64,000 bases of DNA, taken from contig JAFEDS010000025.1 of NCBI GenBank assembly GCA_018241505.1, forward strand, positions 1 through 64,000. Direction: 5' to 3'. Source of the DNA: Pseudomonadota bacterium (lineage in GTDB: Bacteria > Pseudomonadota > Gammaproteobacteria > Steroidobacterales > Steroidobacteraceae). How positions within the stretch are numbered: position 1 is the stretch's first letter; each line of letters starts with the position of its first letter. This document shows positions 7,474 to 16,505 of this stretch, piece by piece. A model generated the notes under the pieces. It had not been told where the DNA came from, did no database searches, and saw only the letters and a list, made by a program, of their open reading frames with translations. Position numbers and translations under genes: made by a program.

Positions 7474-9621
7474 ATGAAAAGAATTGGCGCATCCGGCTCC
7501 GTGTTGGTACTTCCGCTGTTGGCGGTGACGACGGGAGTATTTGCGCAGGAGGCGCAGAAAGAGTCCGCTCAAGAGGAGTCCGCCCAGGAAGTCATCGTGC
7601 AGGGTTCGCGACTGCCGGCCGAGTTGCAGTCGATGCCGCAATCGGTGGACATCGTCAAGGCGGAGGATATTCAGACCCAGTTGTCCATGACCTCTGACAT
7701 GGAGTCAGTCCTTGCGAACCTGATCCCCGGCTTGTCGCGCAGCTCCAACTCAACCATCAGTACCTACCTGTCGCTGCGCGGCCGCAAACCCGTTACGTTG
7801 GTTGACGGAATCCCCGTCACCTCGACCCTAAACGACGTGGCACGCGAAGTCCGCCTCATCGACCCCGAGAACGTTCAGCGCATCGAAGTCGTGCGCGGCT
7901 CATCGGCCCTGTACGGACAAAGCGCCGGTGCCGGTTTCATCAACTACATCACCAAATCCGGCGACCCCGGCGAGCTCAATGCCCGCACCGAAGTGGGAAC
8001 CGGCCTCACCCTCACCCACTTGAGCGGTGACTCCTTCAGTCCCTCGGTACGGCAGATCCTGTCAGGCACGGTCGATGACTTTGACTACCGGGTGGGCGGC
8101 TTCTATCAAAAGATCAATTCCCTGTTCGATGCCAACGGCGAGCGCCTGCCGCCCCCGACCGGCAATGCCATCAATGATTCCTGGACCGGCAGCGGCTACG
8201 GCAAGCTCGGCTACAACTTCGACAACCAGCGCATCGAAGGCTCTTTCAATTACTACAAGGAGCAAAGCACACTGAAATACGGGATCCTGAACGGTAACAT
8301 CGCCAAGGGGATTGCGACCTCGGCAATCGCCTCGGCGCCGGCGCCCGGGGAAGTCCCGCAGTACAACGAGGAGCTCACAGCCAACCTCGTCTACGCCAAC
8401 TCGGCCATCTTCGGCACCAGCAGCTCGTTTCGCGCGCAGGTGTATTACGACAAGACCTTCAGCATCTTTCAATACGTGAAGAACCGGTTCCCCCTGGTCG
8501 TCGCGCTCGGGCAGAGCCCCAACGCGCAGTCCGAGAACGACACGCGCAAACATGGCGCGCGCATCGACATCAACACGCCGCTGTCTTCGTTCCTGCCCTT
8601 CGACGGCACTTTGCTCTGGGGCGCCGACTATCTCCACGACCACACAGGGATTCCCCTCGTGGACGGGCGCGTGTTCGGAATCCCACAGACTCTCGAGAGC
8701 TATGCGGGATTCGTGGAATTGCAGGTCAAGCCCATTGAGCGGGTGGCGTTGACGGTAGGCGTCCGCCATGAAGTGGACAAGATCGACGTGGACAACTTCT
8801 TCTCCCTGTTCACACTCGCCCACATCACAGGCGGTGAGCTTTCCTATTCGACGACGCCGGTCAACGCGGGCCTGGTGCTGACCCTGACCCACAATTTCGA
8901 CTTGTTCGGTGGTTTCTCACAGGGCTTTGACATTCAACAAACCAGCCAGAACTTCCGTGCCTGGCCGGTCGACATCAATCTCGCCCGGACCCAGCCGCCC
9001 GCCAACGTCATCAACAGCTACGAAAGTGGCATCCGCTTCCACGGCCCGGGCATCGAGGCATCCGCCACCGCCTTCCTGACCAAATCCAGCCATGGTGTCA
9101 GCTACGTCTTCAACAAGGTAACTCCCCTCGAGCCCACGGCTCAGGTTGCGCCCGATCATGTCTGGGGACTGGAGCTGAAAGCGGACTACACCGGGATCGA
9201 CAACTGGCGCTTCGGGGCGAGCTACGCCCAGATGGAAGGAAGTGCTGACACCAACGGCGATGGTGTCTACGATACCTGGCTCCAGGATCGTCGAATTCCG
9301 CCTGCCAGTGCCAATGCCTACGCAGAATGGATGTTCGCCACCAATTCCTCCTTGCGCCTGCAGGGGCTGTACTCGGGCGATCGCAATCGCTTTCCGAACG
9401 CAGCTCCCGGTGTCTTCCACCAGGGTCATGTACACCCCTACTTTCAGACCGATGTCGCGGCGCGGTTCAGCTTCGGCAAGTTGGGCGACCTGAGTGTCGG
9501 CGTCAACAACCTGCTGAACCGTGACTACTTCACCAACTACTCGGAAGGCTTCAATACCAACGACAACTACATCAAGGCGCCCGGTGCGACACTGACGGTC
9601 CGTTACGGCATCAACTATTGA
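7474..9621 (+). CDS. TonB-dependent outer-membrane receptor
   Basis: A 715-residue receptor. A leader of about 24 residues ends at VFAQ; a TonB-box-like QEVIVQGSR follows, then a plug domain with VTLVDGIPVTS and VQRIEVVRGSSALYGQ ahead of GAGFINYITKSG, then a 22-strand barrel ending in VRYGINY. The ATG at 7474 after GGTAGGGG was preferred over 7408 because it starts exactly at the leader. It heads a collinear cluster with an ABC importer, so the ligand probably crosses the outer membrane here and the inner membrane by the ABC system. The ABC parts resemble ferric-ion importers, so a metal-chelate ligand is the simplest inference. Confidence 0.93.
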   Translation: MKRIGASGSVLVLPLLAVTTGVFAQEAQKESAQEESAQEVIVQGSRLPAELQSMPQSVDIVKAEDIQTQLSMTSDMESVLANLIPGLSRSSNSTISTYLSLRGRKPVTLVDGIPVTSTLNDVAREVRLIDPENVQRIEVVRGSSALYGQSAGAGFINYITKSGDPGELNARTEVGTGLTLTHLSGDSFSPSVRQILSGTVDDFDYRVGGFYQKINSLFDANGERLPPPTGNAINDSWTGSGYGKLGYNFDNQRIEGSFNYYKEQSTLKYGILNGNIAKGIATSAIASAPAPGEVPQYNEELTANLVYANSAIFGTSSSFRAQVYYDKTFSIFQYVKNRFPLVVALGQSPNAQSENDTRKHGARIDINTPLSSFLPFDGTLLWGADYLHDHTGIPLVDGRVFGIPQTLESYAGFVELQVKPIERVALTVGVRHEVDKIDVDNFFSLFTLAHITGGELSYSTTPVNAGLVLTLTHNFDLFGGFSQGFDIQQTSQNFRAWPVDINLARTQPPANVINSYESGIRFHGPGIEASATAFLTKSSHGVSYVFNKVTPLEPTAQVAPDHVWGLELKADYTGIDNWRFGASYAQMEGSADTNGDGVYDTWLQDRRIPPASANAYAEWMFATNSSLRLQGLYSGDRNRFPNAAPGVFHQGHVHPYFQTDVAARFSFGKLGDLSVGVNNLLNRDYFTNYSEGFNTNDNYIKAPGATLTVRYGINY

Positions 9622-9639
9622 TCGAAAGAGCGCTCACCC

Positions 9640-10755
9640 ATGACACACACTCTCAGAATCCGCGCCAGACTGCTGCTTGCCGCGGTTGCGGCCACCGTGC
9701 TCTTCGTGGCCTCGTTGCCCGCTGCGTCCGTCGCCAATGCGCCATCCGAGCTGGACGCCCTCATCGCCAAATCCAAGACCGAGTCCCGGCTGCAGATCTA
9801 TGCCAACGTCGGCAGCGAAAACTGGCAAGTGCTCGTCAAGGCGTTCAACCGGAAATATCCCTGGATCCAGGTCGAGCCCCTGGATCTCGGCCCCGCGGAG
9901 TCCTTCGAGCGCTACTACTCGGAAACCGCCGCGGGCAAGCACAGCGCGGATGTGTTGGTCGTTGCCTCCCCGACGAGCTGGCTGCGCTTCATTGACAAAG
10001 GCGAGCTGGAGCCTGTTGAAGCCATCGAAGGTGCCGCGCTACCGGCCTGGAGCAAGCCGTTCAAGGGCCTCTACACCTTCTCCACCGACCCGCTCATTCT
10101 CATGTACAACAAGCTGACGGTGCCGGAACAGGAGCGCCCGAAATCGCTCGCGCAGCTCGTTCAGCTCACCAACACCGATCCCAAGCGCTTCCGCAACAAG
10201 ATCACGACCTACGATGCGACCGGCCATCCGTTTGCGGAAGCAGCTCACTGGACCTACGTCCACCAGCGCGGCGCTGCCGGATGGAAGATCCTGGAAGCGC
10301 TGGGACCGGTCACCCGGCCCGAGAACGCGGGTGGCTCCATGACCGAAAAAATCACCACCGGCGAGTATTCAGCAGCGTACTTCGCATCCGGCGTGACCAC
10401 ATTCCTGCGTACGTCGGAGACCGGTCACGACAAGATCCTGGGTTGGAACCTCATCGCGGATGGCACTCCCGTCTTCATCCGCGGCATCGGTATCACCAAA
10501 CATGCCACCAGCAAGGCCTCTGCCCGCCTGTTCCTGGAATTCGCGCTCTCTCATGACGGACAAGTTGCCATCGGCAAAGCCGGACTGACTCCCTACCGCC
10601 CCGACGTCAAGAAGTCGGAAGTCCCCTACCTGACATATCAAACCATTGTGGACACCATCGGCGAGAAGAACGTTCTGCCGATCCTGTACGACCGCGCGCT
10701 GTTGAAGGAAGAGGACAGCTTTCTCACGCGCTGGAAGAAGGTGTTCAAGCTTTGA
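9640..10755 (+). CDS. Periplasmic substrate-binding protein of an iron-type ABC importer
   Basis: A 371-residue exported protein with a leader ending near PAASVANA and a bilobal type II binding-protein fold. The RLQIYANVGSENW strand, ADVLVVASPTSWLRFIDKGELEP and the late GIGITKHATSKASARLFLEFALS segment match the FbpA/AfuA-like (ferric, thiamine, putrescine-type) class. I do not see the adjacent Tyr-Tyr iron ligands of classical FbpA in their usual position, so the ligand may be a chelate or small organic molecule. Its stop overlaps the permease start (TTGA), 18 bases after the receptor, supporting one transcription unit. Confidence 0.87.
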   Translation: MTHTLRIRARLLLAAVAATVLFVASLPAASVANAPSELDALIAKSKTESRLQIYANVGSENWQVLVKAFNRKYPWIQVEPLDLGPAESFERYYSETAAGKHSADVLVVASPTSWLRFIDKGELEPVEAIEGAALPAWSKPFKGLYTFSTDPLILMYNKLTVPEQERPKSLAQLVQLTNTDPKRFRNKITTYDATGHPFAEAAHWTYVHQRGAAGWKILEALGPVTRPENAGGSMTEKITTGEYSAAYFASGVTTFLRTSETGHDKILGWNLIADGTPVFIRGIGITKHATSKASARLFLEFALSHDGQVAIGKAGLTPYRPDVKKSEVPYLTYQTIVDTIGEKNVLPILYDRALLKEEDSFLTRWKKVFKL

Positions 10756-12479
10756 ACACCGTTGCGGCACGCTGGCCGGAGGAAGCTCGCAGGTTGAGCT
10801 TGCCGTCGCGCGATCGCACAATTCAATGGGCGCTGGTGGTATTGGTGGTCTTCCTCATCGCCGTGCCACTGGTGCCGGTGCTGTTCCAGTCCTTTCTGTC
10901 GGCGCCCATCTACGAGCACGTCAAGTCGCTGACACTGGCGAACTACCTGCACTTCCTGGCCTCGCCCGACTTCCACAGTGCCTTTCTCAACTCCTTTGTG
11001 CTCGCTTTCGTATCGACTCTCATCGGAACCGCGGCCGGCGTCTTCATTGCTATCGCCGTTGCCCGCACCAACATGCCGGGACGCTCCCTCGTCTCGTCAG
11101 TCATGTTGCTGCCGCTGTATGTATCGCAACTGGTTCTCGCGGTTGGCTGGTTCATTATGTACGGACCCGCCGGGTACATTACCGCCGCCCTGGAACAGGC
11201 CATCGGTTTCGCTCCCTGGAATTTCTATTCACTGCTGGGCATGTCCGTGCTGGCCGGCATTGCCGCGGCGCCCATGACTTTCATTCTGTGCATCGGCTCA
11301 CTTCGTTTGCTGGATGCCTCAATGGAAGACGCCGCACGGTCCGTCGGCGCCAACCCGCTGCGCATTCTCTGGTCGGTGACATTGCCGATCATTCGGCCGG
11401 CGCTCGTCTACAGCATGATGCTCAACTTCATCAGCGGGCTCGAGCTGCTGTCCATCCCGTTGATTTTCGGACGCCCCGCCCGGATGTTGTTTTTCACAAC
11501 GTTTCTGTACTCATCCAGCGGCACCCGCACGGTTCCCGATTACGGCCTGGTCGGCGCTGCCGCCACCTTCTTCCTGCTCCTGATCTCCATCCTGGTCATC
11601 ATCCAGGGTCTGCTGTTGCGCAAGGCCGCGCGTTTCACCGCCATCCGCGGCAAGGCCAGCCGCCCTAAGCCGTTCGATCTGGGTGGGTGGCGGTTCGTTG
11701 TGTGCGCGCTGGTGGTCGCGTACTTCGTTCTGGGACTCGGCCTGCCCCTCGCGGGCTTGATTCTCAGGGCGTTCGTGGAATTTCTGACGCCGCTGATGTC
11801 GCCCTGGGAGCTGTTGACCTGGAGCAACTTCGCAACTGTATTCCACAATGACGTGTACGTACGCTCTATCATCAACAGCATCGTTATCTCAGGCTTTGGG
11901 GGAGCACTGGCGACGCTCGTAACCGCCCTGATAACGGTAGTCATTCATCGATCCAACTTCCGGTGGCGGCGGCAACTCGAATTCATTGCGCTGTATCCAC
12001 GCGCCGTGCCGGGGATCATCGCCGGACTGGGTGTTCTGTGGGCTGTGTTGTGGATCCCGTTTCTGTCGCCCTTGCACGGAACCGTGTGGATACTCATCCT
12101 GGCCTTCACGATGCGCAACATACCCACCGGGTATGGCGCCCTCTCTCCCGTGCTCGTGCAGATCGATGCCGACCTGGATCGCAGCGCCCGCTCGGTGGGT
12201 GCCGACTGGTGGACCACCTGCTGGCGGATCGTACTTCCCATTGCGAAGACCGGGCTGTTCTCAGCCTATGTGCTGATGTTCCTGGCGTTCTTCAAAGAGT
12301 ATGCGGCGGCCGCATTTCTGTTCGCGCACGGCAGCGAAGTCATCGGTATCTCCATGCTCGAGTCCTGGGGAATCGGCGACGTCGGTCCGGCGGCGGCCCT
12401 CGGTGTAATTCAGTTCGCAGCCACCTGCGTGTTCATATTCGCGACCCAAAAACTCCTGCGGGTAAGGCTCCATGCCTAG
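10752..12479 (+). CDS. ABC importer permease, fused double-domain (FbpB-type)
   Basis: A 575-residue inner-membrane protein with two repeats of the binding-protein-dependent permease domain, about 12 helices in all. Each half carries an EAA-type loop for the ATPase: DAARSVGANPLRILWSVTLP near residues 193-212 and RSARSVGADWWTTCWRIVLP near 477-496. Fused pairs like this are typical of Fbp/Sfu ferric importers. The only sensible start is a TTG at 10752 overlapping the previous stop; there is no nearby in-frame ATG, so translation probably relies on coupling. It also overlaps the ATPase gene by eight bases. Confidence 0.9.
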   Translation: MNTVAARWPEEARRLSLPSRDRTIQWALVVLVVFLIAVPLVPVLFQSFLSAPIYEHVKSLTLANYLHFLASPDFHSAFLNSFVLAFVSTLIGTAAGVFIAIAVARTNMPGRSLVSSVMLLPLYVSQLVLAVGWFIMYGPAGYITAALEQAIGFAPWNFYSLLGMSVLAGIAAAPMTFILCIGSLRLLDASMEDAARSVGANPLRILWSVTLPIIRPALVYSMMLNFISGLELLSIPLIFGRPARMLFFTTFLYSSSGTRTVPDYGLVGAAATFFLLLISILVIIQGLLLRKAARFTAIRGKASRPKPFDLGGWRFVVCALVVAYFVLGLGLPLAGLILRAFVEFLTPLMSPWELLTWSNFATVFHNDVYVRSIINSIVISGFGGALATLVTALITVVIHRSNFRWRRQLEFIALYPRAVPGIIAGLGVLWAVLWIPFLSPLHGTVWILILAFTMRNIPTGYGALSPVLVQIDADLDRSARSVGADWWTTCWRIVLPIAKTGLFSAYVLMFLAFFKEYAAAAFLFAHGSEVIGISMLESWGIGDVGPAAALGVIQFAATCVFIFATQKLLRVRLHA

Positions 12480-13563
12480 ACTGAGCATTCAAAACCTGAC
12501 GAAACAATATGCATCCGCCAAGGCGCTCGACCGTGTCTGCTTTGACGTGGCCGACGGTGAATTCGTCACACTGCTCGGGCCCAGCGGCTGCGGCAAATCA
12601 ACCACTTTGTTTGCGATCGCGGGTCTCGACAAGCCGACCGGCGGTGTCATTTCTCTCGACGATCGGGTTCTGTTTGATGGCGAGCGTGGCGTGTTTGTCA
12701 GCGCGGAAGCGCGCAACTGTGGACTGGTATTCCAGTCCTATGCGCTCTGGCCGCACATGACCGTCCGCCAGAACGTGGCCTTCCCGTTGCAAATCCGGGG
12801 TGTTGCACGCAAGGAGCTCAACGAACGGGTCGAGCAGTCGCTGGCCCTGGTCGAAATGCAAGCGCTCGCCGAACGCTATCCTCACGAGCTTTCGGGAGGC
12901 CAACAGCAGCGCGTTGCACTTGCAAGAACCCTCGTGTATCGACCCAGTCTCCTGCTTCTGGACGAGCCGCTATCCAACCTCGACGCCAAGCTGCGCTTGC
13001 GGGCGCGAGGCTGGCTGAAGCAGTTGCAAACTCAGCTCGGCCTCACCACGATTTTCGTGACACACGACCAGACGGAAGCGCTGTCGCTGAGTGATCGGAT
13101 CGTCGTCATGGACGGGGGCCGAATCATGCAGGTGGGAACCCCTCAAGAGGTCTACCGGGATCCGGCGACCCCCTTCATCGCCGATTTCATCGGTGGCAGC
13201 AATTTTCTCACGGCGCGCGTCGTCACGGTCGGTGAGGGACTGGCGCATATCGCCCTCCCCGATGGCCAGACTCTGCGGGTGACAGCGGGCCCGGAAGTAG
13301 CCGCCGGTGAGCAGGTGACCATCGCGGTTCGTCCAGAGGCGGTTTGCCTGGCGAGAAACGGCACCTTCCCGGACTCCAATGTCAATCTGCTGCGGGGCCG
13401 GATTGTCGAACGTGAATTTCTGGGCCCCCGCTATCTGTATGCCGTCTCCATCGCCAACCAGTTGGTGCGGTTTGAGACCGTGGAGACCCTGTCCAATGAC
13501 GACACGATGATCACTGTCCCATCCGATTCCTGCACCGTCTTCGCCTTTCGCGGCGCCAGTTGA
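12472..13563 (+). CDS. ABC importer ATP-binding protein (FbpC/PotA-like)
   Basis: A 363-residue ATPase. Walker A is GPSGCGKST (36-44), the signature LSGGQQQR (140-147), Walker B LLLLDEP (160-166), a D-loop SNLDAK and the switch histidine in FVTHDQTEA (His198). A C-terminal TOBE-type domain (about 285-360) follows, as in FbpC and PotA. It overlaps the permease gene by eight bases. With the binding protein and permease it makes a complete importer energised in the cytoplasm. Confidence 0.93.
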   Translation: MPRLSIQNLTKQYASAKALDRVCFDVADGEFVTLLGPSGCGKSTTLFAIAGLDKPTGGVISLDDRVLFDGERGVFVSAEARNCGLVFQSYALWPHMTVRQNVAFPLQIRGVARKELNERVEQSLALVEMQALAERYPHELSGGQQQRVALARTLVYRPSLLLLDEPLSNLDAKLRLRARGWLKQLQTQLGLTTIFVTHDQTEALSLSDRIVVMDGGRIMQVGTPQEVYRDPATPFIADFIGGSNFLTARVVTVGEGLAHIALPDGQTLRVTAGPEVAAGEQVTIAVRPEAVCLARNGTFPDSNVNLLRGRIVEREFLGPRYLYAVSIANQLVRFETVETLSNDDTMITVPSDSCTVFAFRGAS

Positions 13564-13583
13564 AGCCCTCCGCACAGGACACC

Positions 13584-14417
13584 ATGGTGAGCAAAGTCGC
13601 CTGCATACAGACCTCGACCGGCCCTGATTTCGAGACCAACTGGCGCCAGAGCGAGCAACTCATTCGCCAGGCGCACGCACAGGGAGCGGCGTTGGTGGCG
13701 CTGCCTGAAGTCGTTGACTTCCTGGACGAGGGTTCGGCGCCCTTTCAGGCCTACGCACAACCGCAATCCGAGCACATTGCCGCCCGTCGCTTCAGCCAGC
13801 TCGCCGCCGAGCTGAAAGTATGGATTCTGGCCGGCTCCGTCACCGTCCGTGTCCAGCCAGCCAAACTGGCCAACCGCGCCCTCTTGTTCGACTCACAGGG
13901 ACGGATTGCAGCCCACTACGACAAGATCCACCTGTTTGATACGGGTGTAGTCGGCCGGAAGGCATCCACCGAATCCAACACTTTCGCTCCGGGCGATCGC
14001 GCCGTCGTGGTGGAAACGCCGTCGGGACGACTCGGACTGAGTATCTGCTACGACATTCGCTTTCCCCATCTGTATCGGGACCTGGCGAAAGCGGGAGCCC
14101 AGATCCTGGCGGTTCCTGCCAACTTCCTGCAAATCACCGGTGCCGCGCATTGGCACGTGCTGCTGCGCGCCCGCGCGATCGAAACCGGTACTTACGTGAT
14201 CGCTCCCGCGCAATGCGGCGAGTGCCGTCCTGGCAATCGCAGTTTCGGCCACTCGCTCATTGTCGACCCGTGGGGAGAAGTCCTGGCGGATGCCGGCCCG
14301 GACCAGGTTGGTTTCGTGATGGCCGACATCAGCCCCCAACGCATTGCCGAGGTGCGCGAGCGCATCCGCAGCTTGTCGCATGACCGGCCGTATCAACCGG
14401 CAACCCTGGCCGTGTGA
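13584..14417 (+). CDS. Carbon-nitrogen hydrolase (nitrilase superfamily, Nit1/Nit2-like amidase)
   Basis: A 277-residue amidase with the full Glu-Lys-Cys triad: LPEVVDF (Glu42), YDKIHLFD (Lys114) and SICYDIRFPHLYR (Cys155). The sequence around the triad resembles the Nit1/Nit2 branch (deaminated glutathione amidase and omega-amidase). The ATG at 13584 follows AGGA and is preferred over a TTG at 13560 that overlaps the ATPase gene. Being inside an importer operon, it probably hydrolyses an amide of the imported compound in the cytosol; the substrate itself is unknown. Confidence 0.87.
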   Translation: MVSKVACIQTSTGPDFETNWRQSEQLIRQAHAQGAALVALPEVVDFLDEGSAPFQAYAQPQSEHIAARRFSQLAAELKVWILAGSVTVRVQPAKLANRALLFDSQGRIAAHYDKIHLFDTGVVGRKASTESNTFAPGDRAVVVETPSGRLGLSICYDIRFPHLYRDLAKAGAQILAVPANFLQITGAAHWHVLLRARAIETGTYVIAPAQCGECRPGNRSFGHSLIVDPWGEVLADAGPDQVGFVMADISPQRIAEVRERIRSLSHDRPYQPATLAV

Positions 14418-14426
14418 GCTTTTTCC

Positions 14427-15482
14427 GTGGAACGCTCAGCCCTGACTCCGTGGCATCGACGCGTGGCCCTGACAGCCGGGGGCCTGTTGCTCATTCAATT
14501 CCTCACCGGATCGCTGTTGGTATTTCGCGAAGAACTGACCGCCCTGTCACTGCCGGGAGGCAGTCCGTCCGTCTCAGTTCCTTTCCAGGCGCTCGAGGAG
14601 TCTTTGCGGTTGCAATACCCCCAGCTTCAACCCGTGTCTGCGCAGTTCCCCACGTCCGCCACGCGAGACTACATCTTCAAACTCGCCGACGGCGCGGAAA
14701 GTACCGTGTTGATAGCGGTCGACCCGACTGATTCGAGCAGCCGAGTCCTGGGATGGTTACCCACTTTCCTGGAAACGATACGCGGATTCCACGAGGACCT
14801 TCTTCTGGGGCAGTTCGGCCGGGCCATCATCGGCACGGAGGCGGCTCTGCTCCTGTTCTTGATTGCCACAGGCCTGACTTTATGGTGGCCGGCCAAGGGG
14901 CGCCGCAAAGGCTCGATGCGGCTACCGCTGCGCGGACCTCAGCGCAGCTTGTTTTTCTGGTGGCACAGAACACTGGGTAGCGTGGCAGGTGGTTTGATAT
15001 TGCCGAGTGCGGTCACCGGCCTGCTTCTGGCGGCGGGCGGCTTCCTGCCCGCTCACCCAGCGAATGTCACGCCACCCGCCCAAACGGCCACCACAAACAA
15101 TGAACGAATCCAGCTCACCCACGAGCTCTATCCAACTCTGTCAGTCCGGGAAGTTCGATTCGATGCCCGGACCGCGCAGATCGAGCGCATCGTGTTGCGC
15201 CAGCCCGGCGTCGGCCTCCAGGCACCCATCACCGACATCAACTTCGATCCGGCGGCCGGACAGATCCATTCCATTGTCGAGCCCGGGCGCCTGCGCGGCT
15301 TCGACTCCGTTTTGTCCTGGTGCTTTCCAATCCATTCGGCTCAGTGGGGCGGCTATGGACTGCGCCTGTTGTTGATTGCTACAGGCGCAGTGGCCGTTGC
15401 AGTCGCCACGCTGGGACTCGGACTTTGGTGGGTGCGTCGACCCCGATCGACGCCATTGGCAATTTTGCGAAACAGGGGATAA
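14427..15482 (+). CDS. PepSY-associated transmembrane protein (siderophore/ferric reductase-like)
   Basis: A 351-residue inner-membrane protein with helices near residues 12-30, 130-155, 175-200 and 310-340 and a large periplasmic PepSY-type region between. Diagnostic elements are the FHEDLLLGQFGR segment, GLTLWWPAKGRR and the histidine of FWWHRTLGSVAGG. Proteins of this family commonly sit beside TonB receptors for iron chelates, and some reduce the metal at the membrane. The start is a GTG at 14427, nine bases after the amidase stop. Its presence is the best hint that the cluster handles a metal complex. Confidence 0.85.
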   Translation: MERSALTPWHRRVALTAGGLLLIQFLTGSLLVFREELTALSLPGGSPSVSVPFQALEESLRLQYPQLQPVSAQFPTSATRDYIFKLADGAESTVLIAVDPTDSSSRVLGWLPTFLETIRGFHEDLLLGQFGRAIIGTEAALLLFLIATGLTLWWPAKGRRKGSMRLPLRGPQRSLFFWWHRTLGSVAGGLILPSAVTGLLLAAGGFLPAHPANVTPPAQTATTNNERIQLTHELYPTLSVREVRFDARTAQIERIVLRQPGVGLQAPITDINFDPAAGQIHSIVEPGRLRGFDSVLSWCFPIHSAQWGGYGLRLLLIATGAVAVAVATLGLGLWWVRRPRSTPLAILRNRG

Positions 15483-15485
15483 GTC

Positions 15486-16484
15486 GTGAACCTCGGAAAT
15501 CTACGCGCGCTCGTTTTGATTGCAGCTTCACTGGGTGTGCAGTCCGCCTTTGCGGCGGGCGGACACTATGCGGTCACCCAGCAGATCGAAGCTCCGGAGG
15601 GAGCCTGGACGTTCGCGTCAATCGACCACACAAAGCACCAGATGTACGTGGGCCGATCGAGCGGGATACTGGAGTTCGATCTGCAGTCGCACAAGACCAG
15701 GACTCTCGACGGTAACGGCAAGCGTGTACAAATGGTCGTCCCGGTCCCTGGAAGCGCGGTTGTGGTCGGTACCCAGGACACCACGAATTCCGCCGTGCTC
15801 GTCGATATCAGCAACGGCTCGGTCGCCGCGCAGATTCCGGCGGGCCGCCGGCCGGAGACGGCCGCATATGATCCCGCCACCGGGCTCGTGGCTGTCATGG
15901 GTGGCAGCGCCGAAGTCACCTTGATTGATGCGAAAACCAAGGCCGCGGTGGGATCCATTCCCGTGGAAGGCATTCTCGAAAGTGGCGCCACCGACGGCAA
16001 AGGCCACCTCTACATCAACCTGGAGGATAAACACGCCATTGCCGTAGTTGACCTCAGCGCCCGGAAGATGACCGGCAGCTTCCCGATGAAGGATTGCAAG
16101 GAGCCGACCGGACTCGGTTACGACTCGAAGCTGAATGTGCTCATCTCATCCTGCAGCAACAATGTGGCCAAAGTGATTGACGCCGGCTCGGGCGCCGACC
16201 TCGGGTCAATCCAGATCGCCGGCGGTCCGGATGCTGTCCTGGTCGACAGTGAACGTCGCGTCGCCTTCGTTCCTTGCAGCGAGGGGCGTTTGGCCGTGAT
16301 CAGCCTCGCCAGCACGAAGCCCGTCCTGAGCGAGACCGTGGTCACCGCCCAGGGCGCCAAGACCGGCGCCATTGATCCCACGACGGGGAAACTCTACATT
16401 CCAGTGGGCCGCGCCCCCGAAACCGATTTCGGTGGCCGGGCCATTCCAGGCTTCGCCATCCTGGTTGTTGAGCGCAAATCCTGA
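15486..16484 (+). CDS. Secreted YncE-like beta-propeller protein
   Basis: A 332-residue protein with a Sec leader ending at SAFA and then seven or so repeats of about 40 residues of the YVTN/YncE type (for example TGLVAVMGGSAEVTLIDAKT and AVLVDSERRVAFVPCSEGRL). Such propellers are periplasmic or outer-membrane associated and usually have no catalytic residues. The start is GTG at 15486, three bases after the previous stop. A ligand-holding or accessory role in the uptake cluster is plausible but not shown. Confidence 0.78.
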   Translation: MNLGNLRALVLIAASLGVQSAFAAGGHYAVTQQIEAPEGAWTFASIDHTKHQMYVGRSSGILEFDLQSHKTRTLDGNGKRVQMVVPVPGSAVVVGTQDTTNSAVLVDISNGSVAAQIPAGRRPETAAYDPATGLVAVMGGSAEVTLIDAKTKAAVGSIPVEGILESGATDGKGHLYINLEDKHAIAVVDLSARKMTGSFPMKDCKEPTGLGYDSKLNVLISSCSNNVAKVIDAGSGADLGSIQIAGGPDAVLVDSERRVAFVPCSEGRLAVISLASTKPVLSETVVTAQGAKTGAIDPTTGKLYIPVGRAPETDFGGRAIPGFAILVVERKS

Positions 16485-16505
16485 AACGCGAGGTTCGCTG
16501 CCGTC

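Noticed and set aside
7474-9621. First TonB receptor as part of the amine system
   Set aside because: It is 25 kb away, in its own importer cluster with different promoter elements and no copy of the amine operator.
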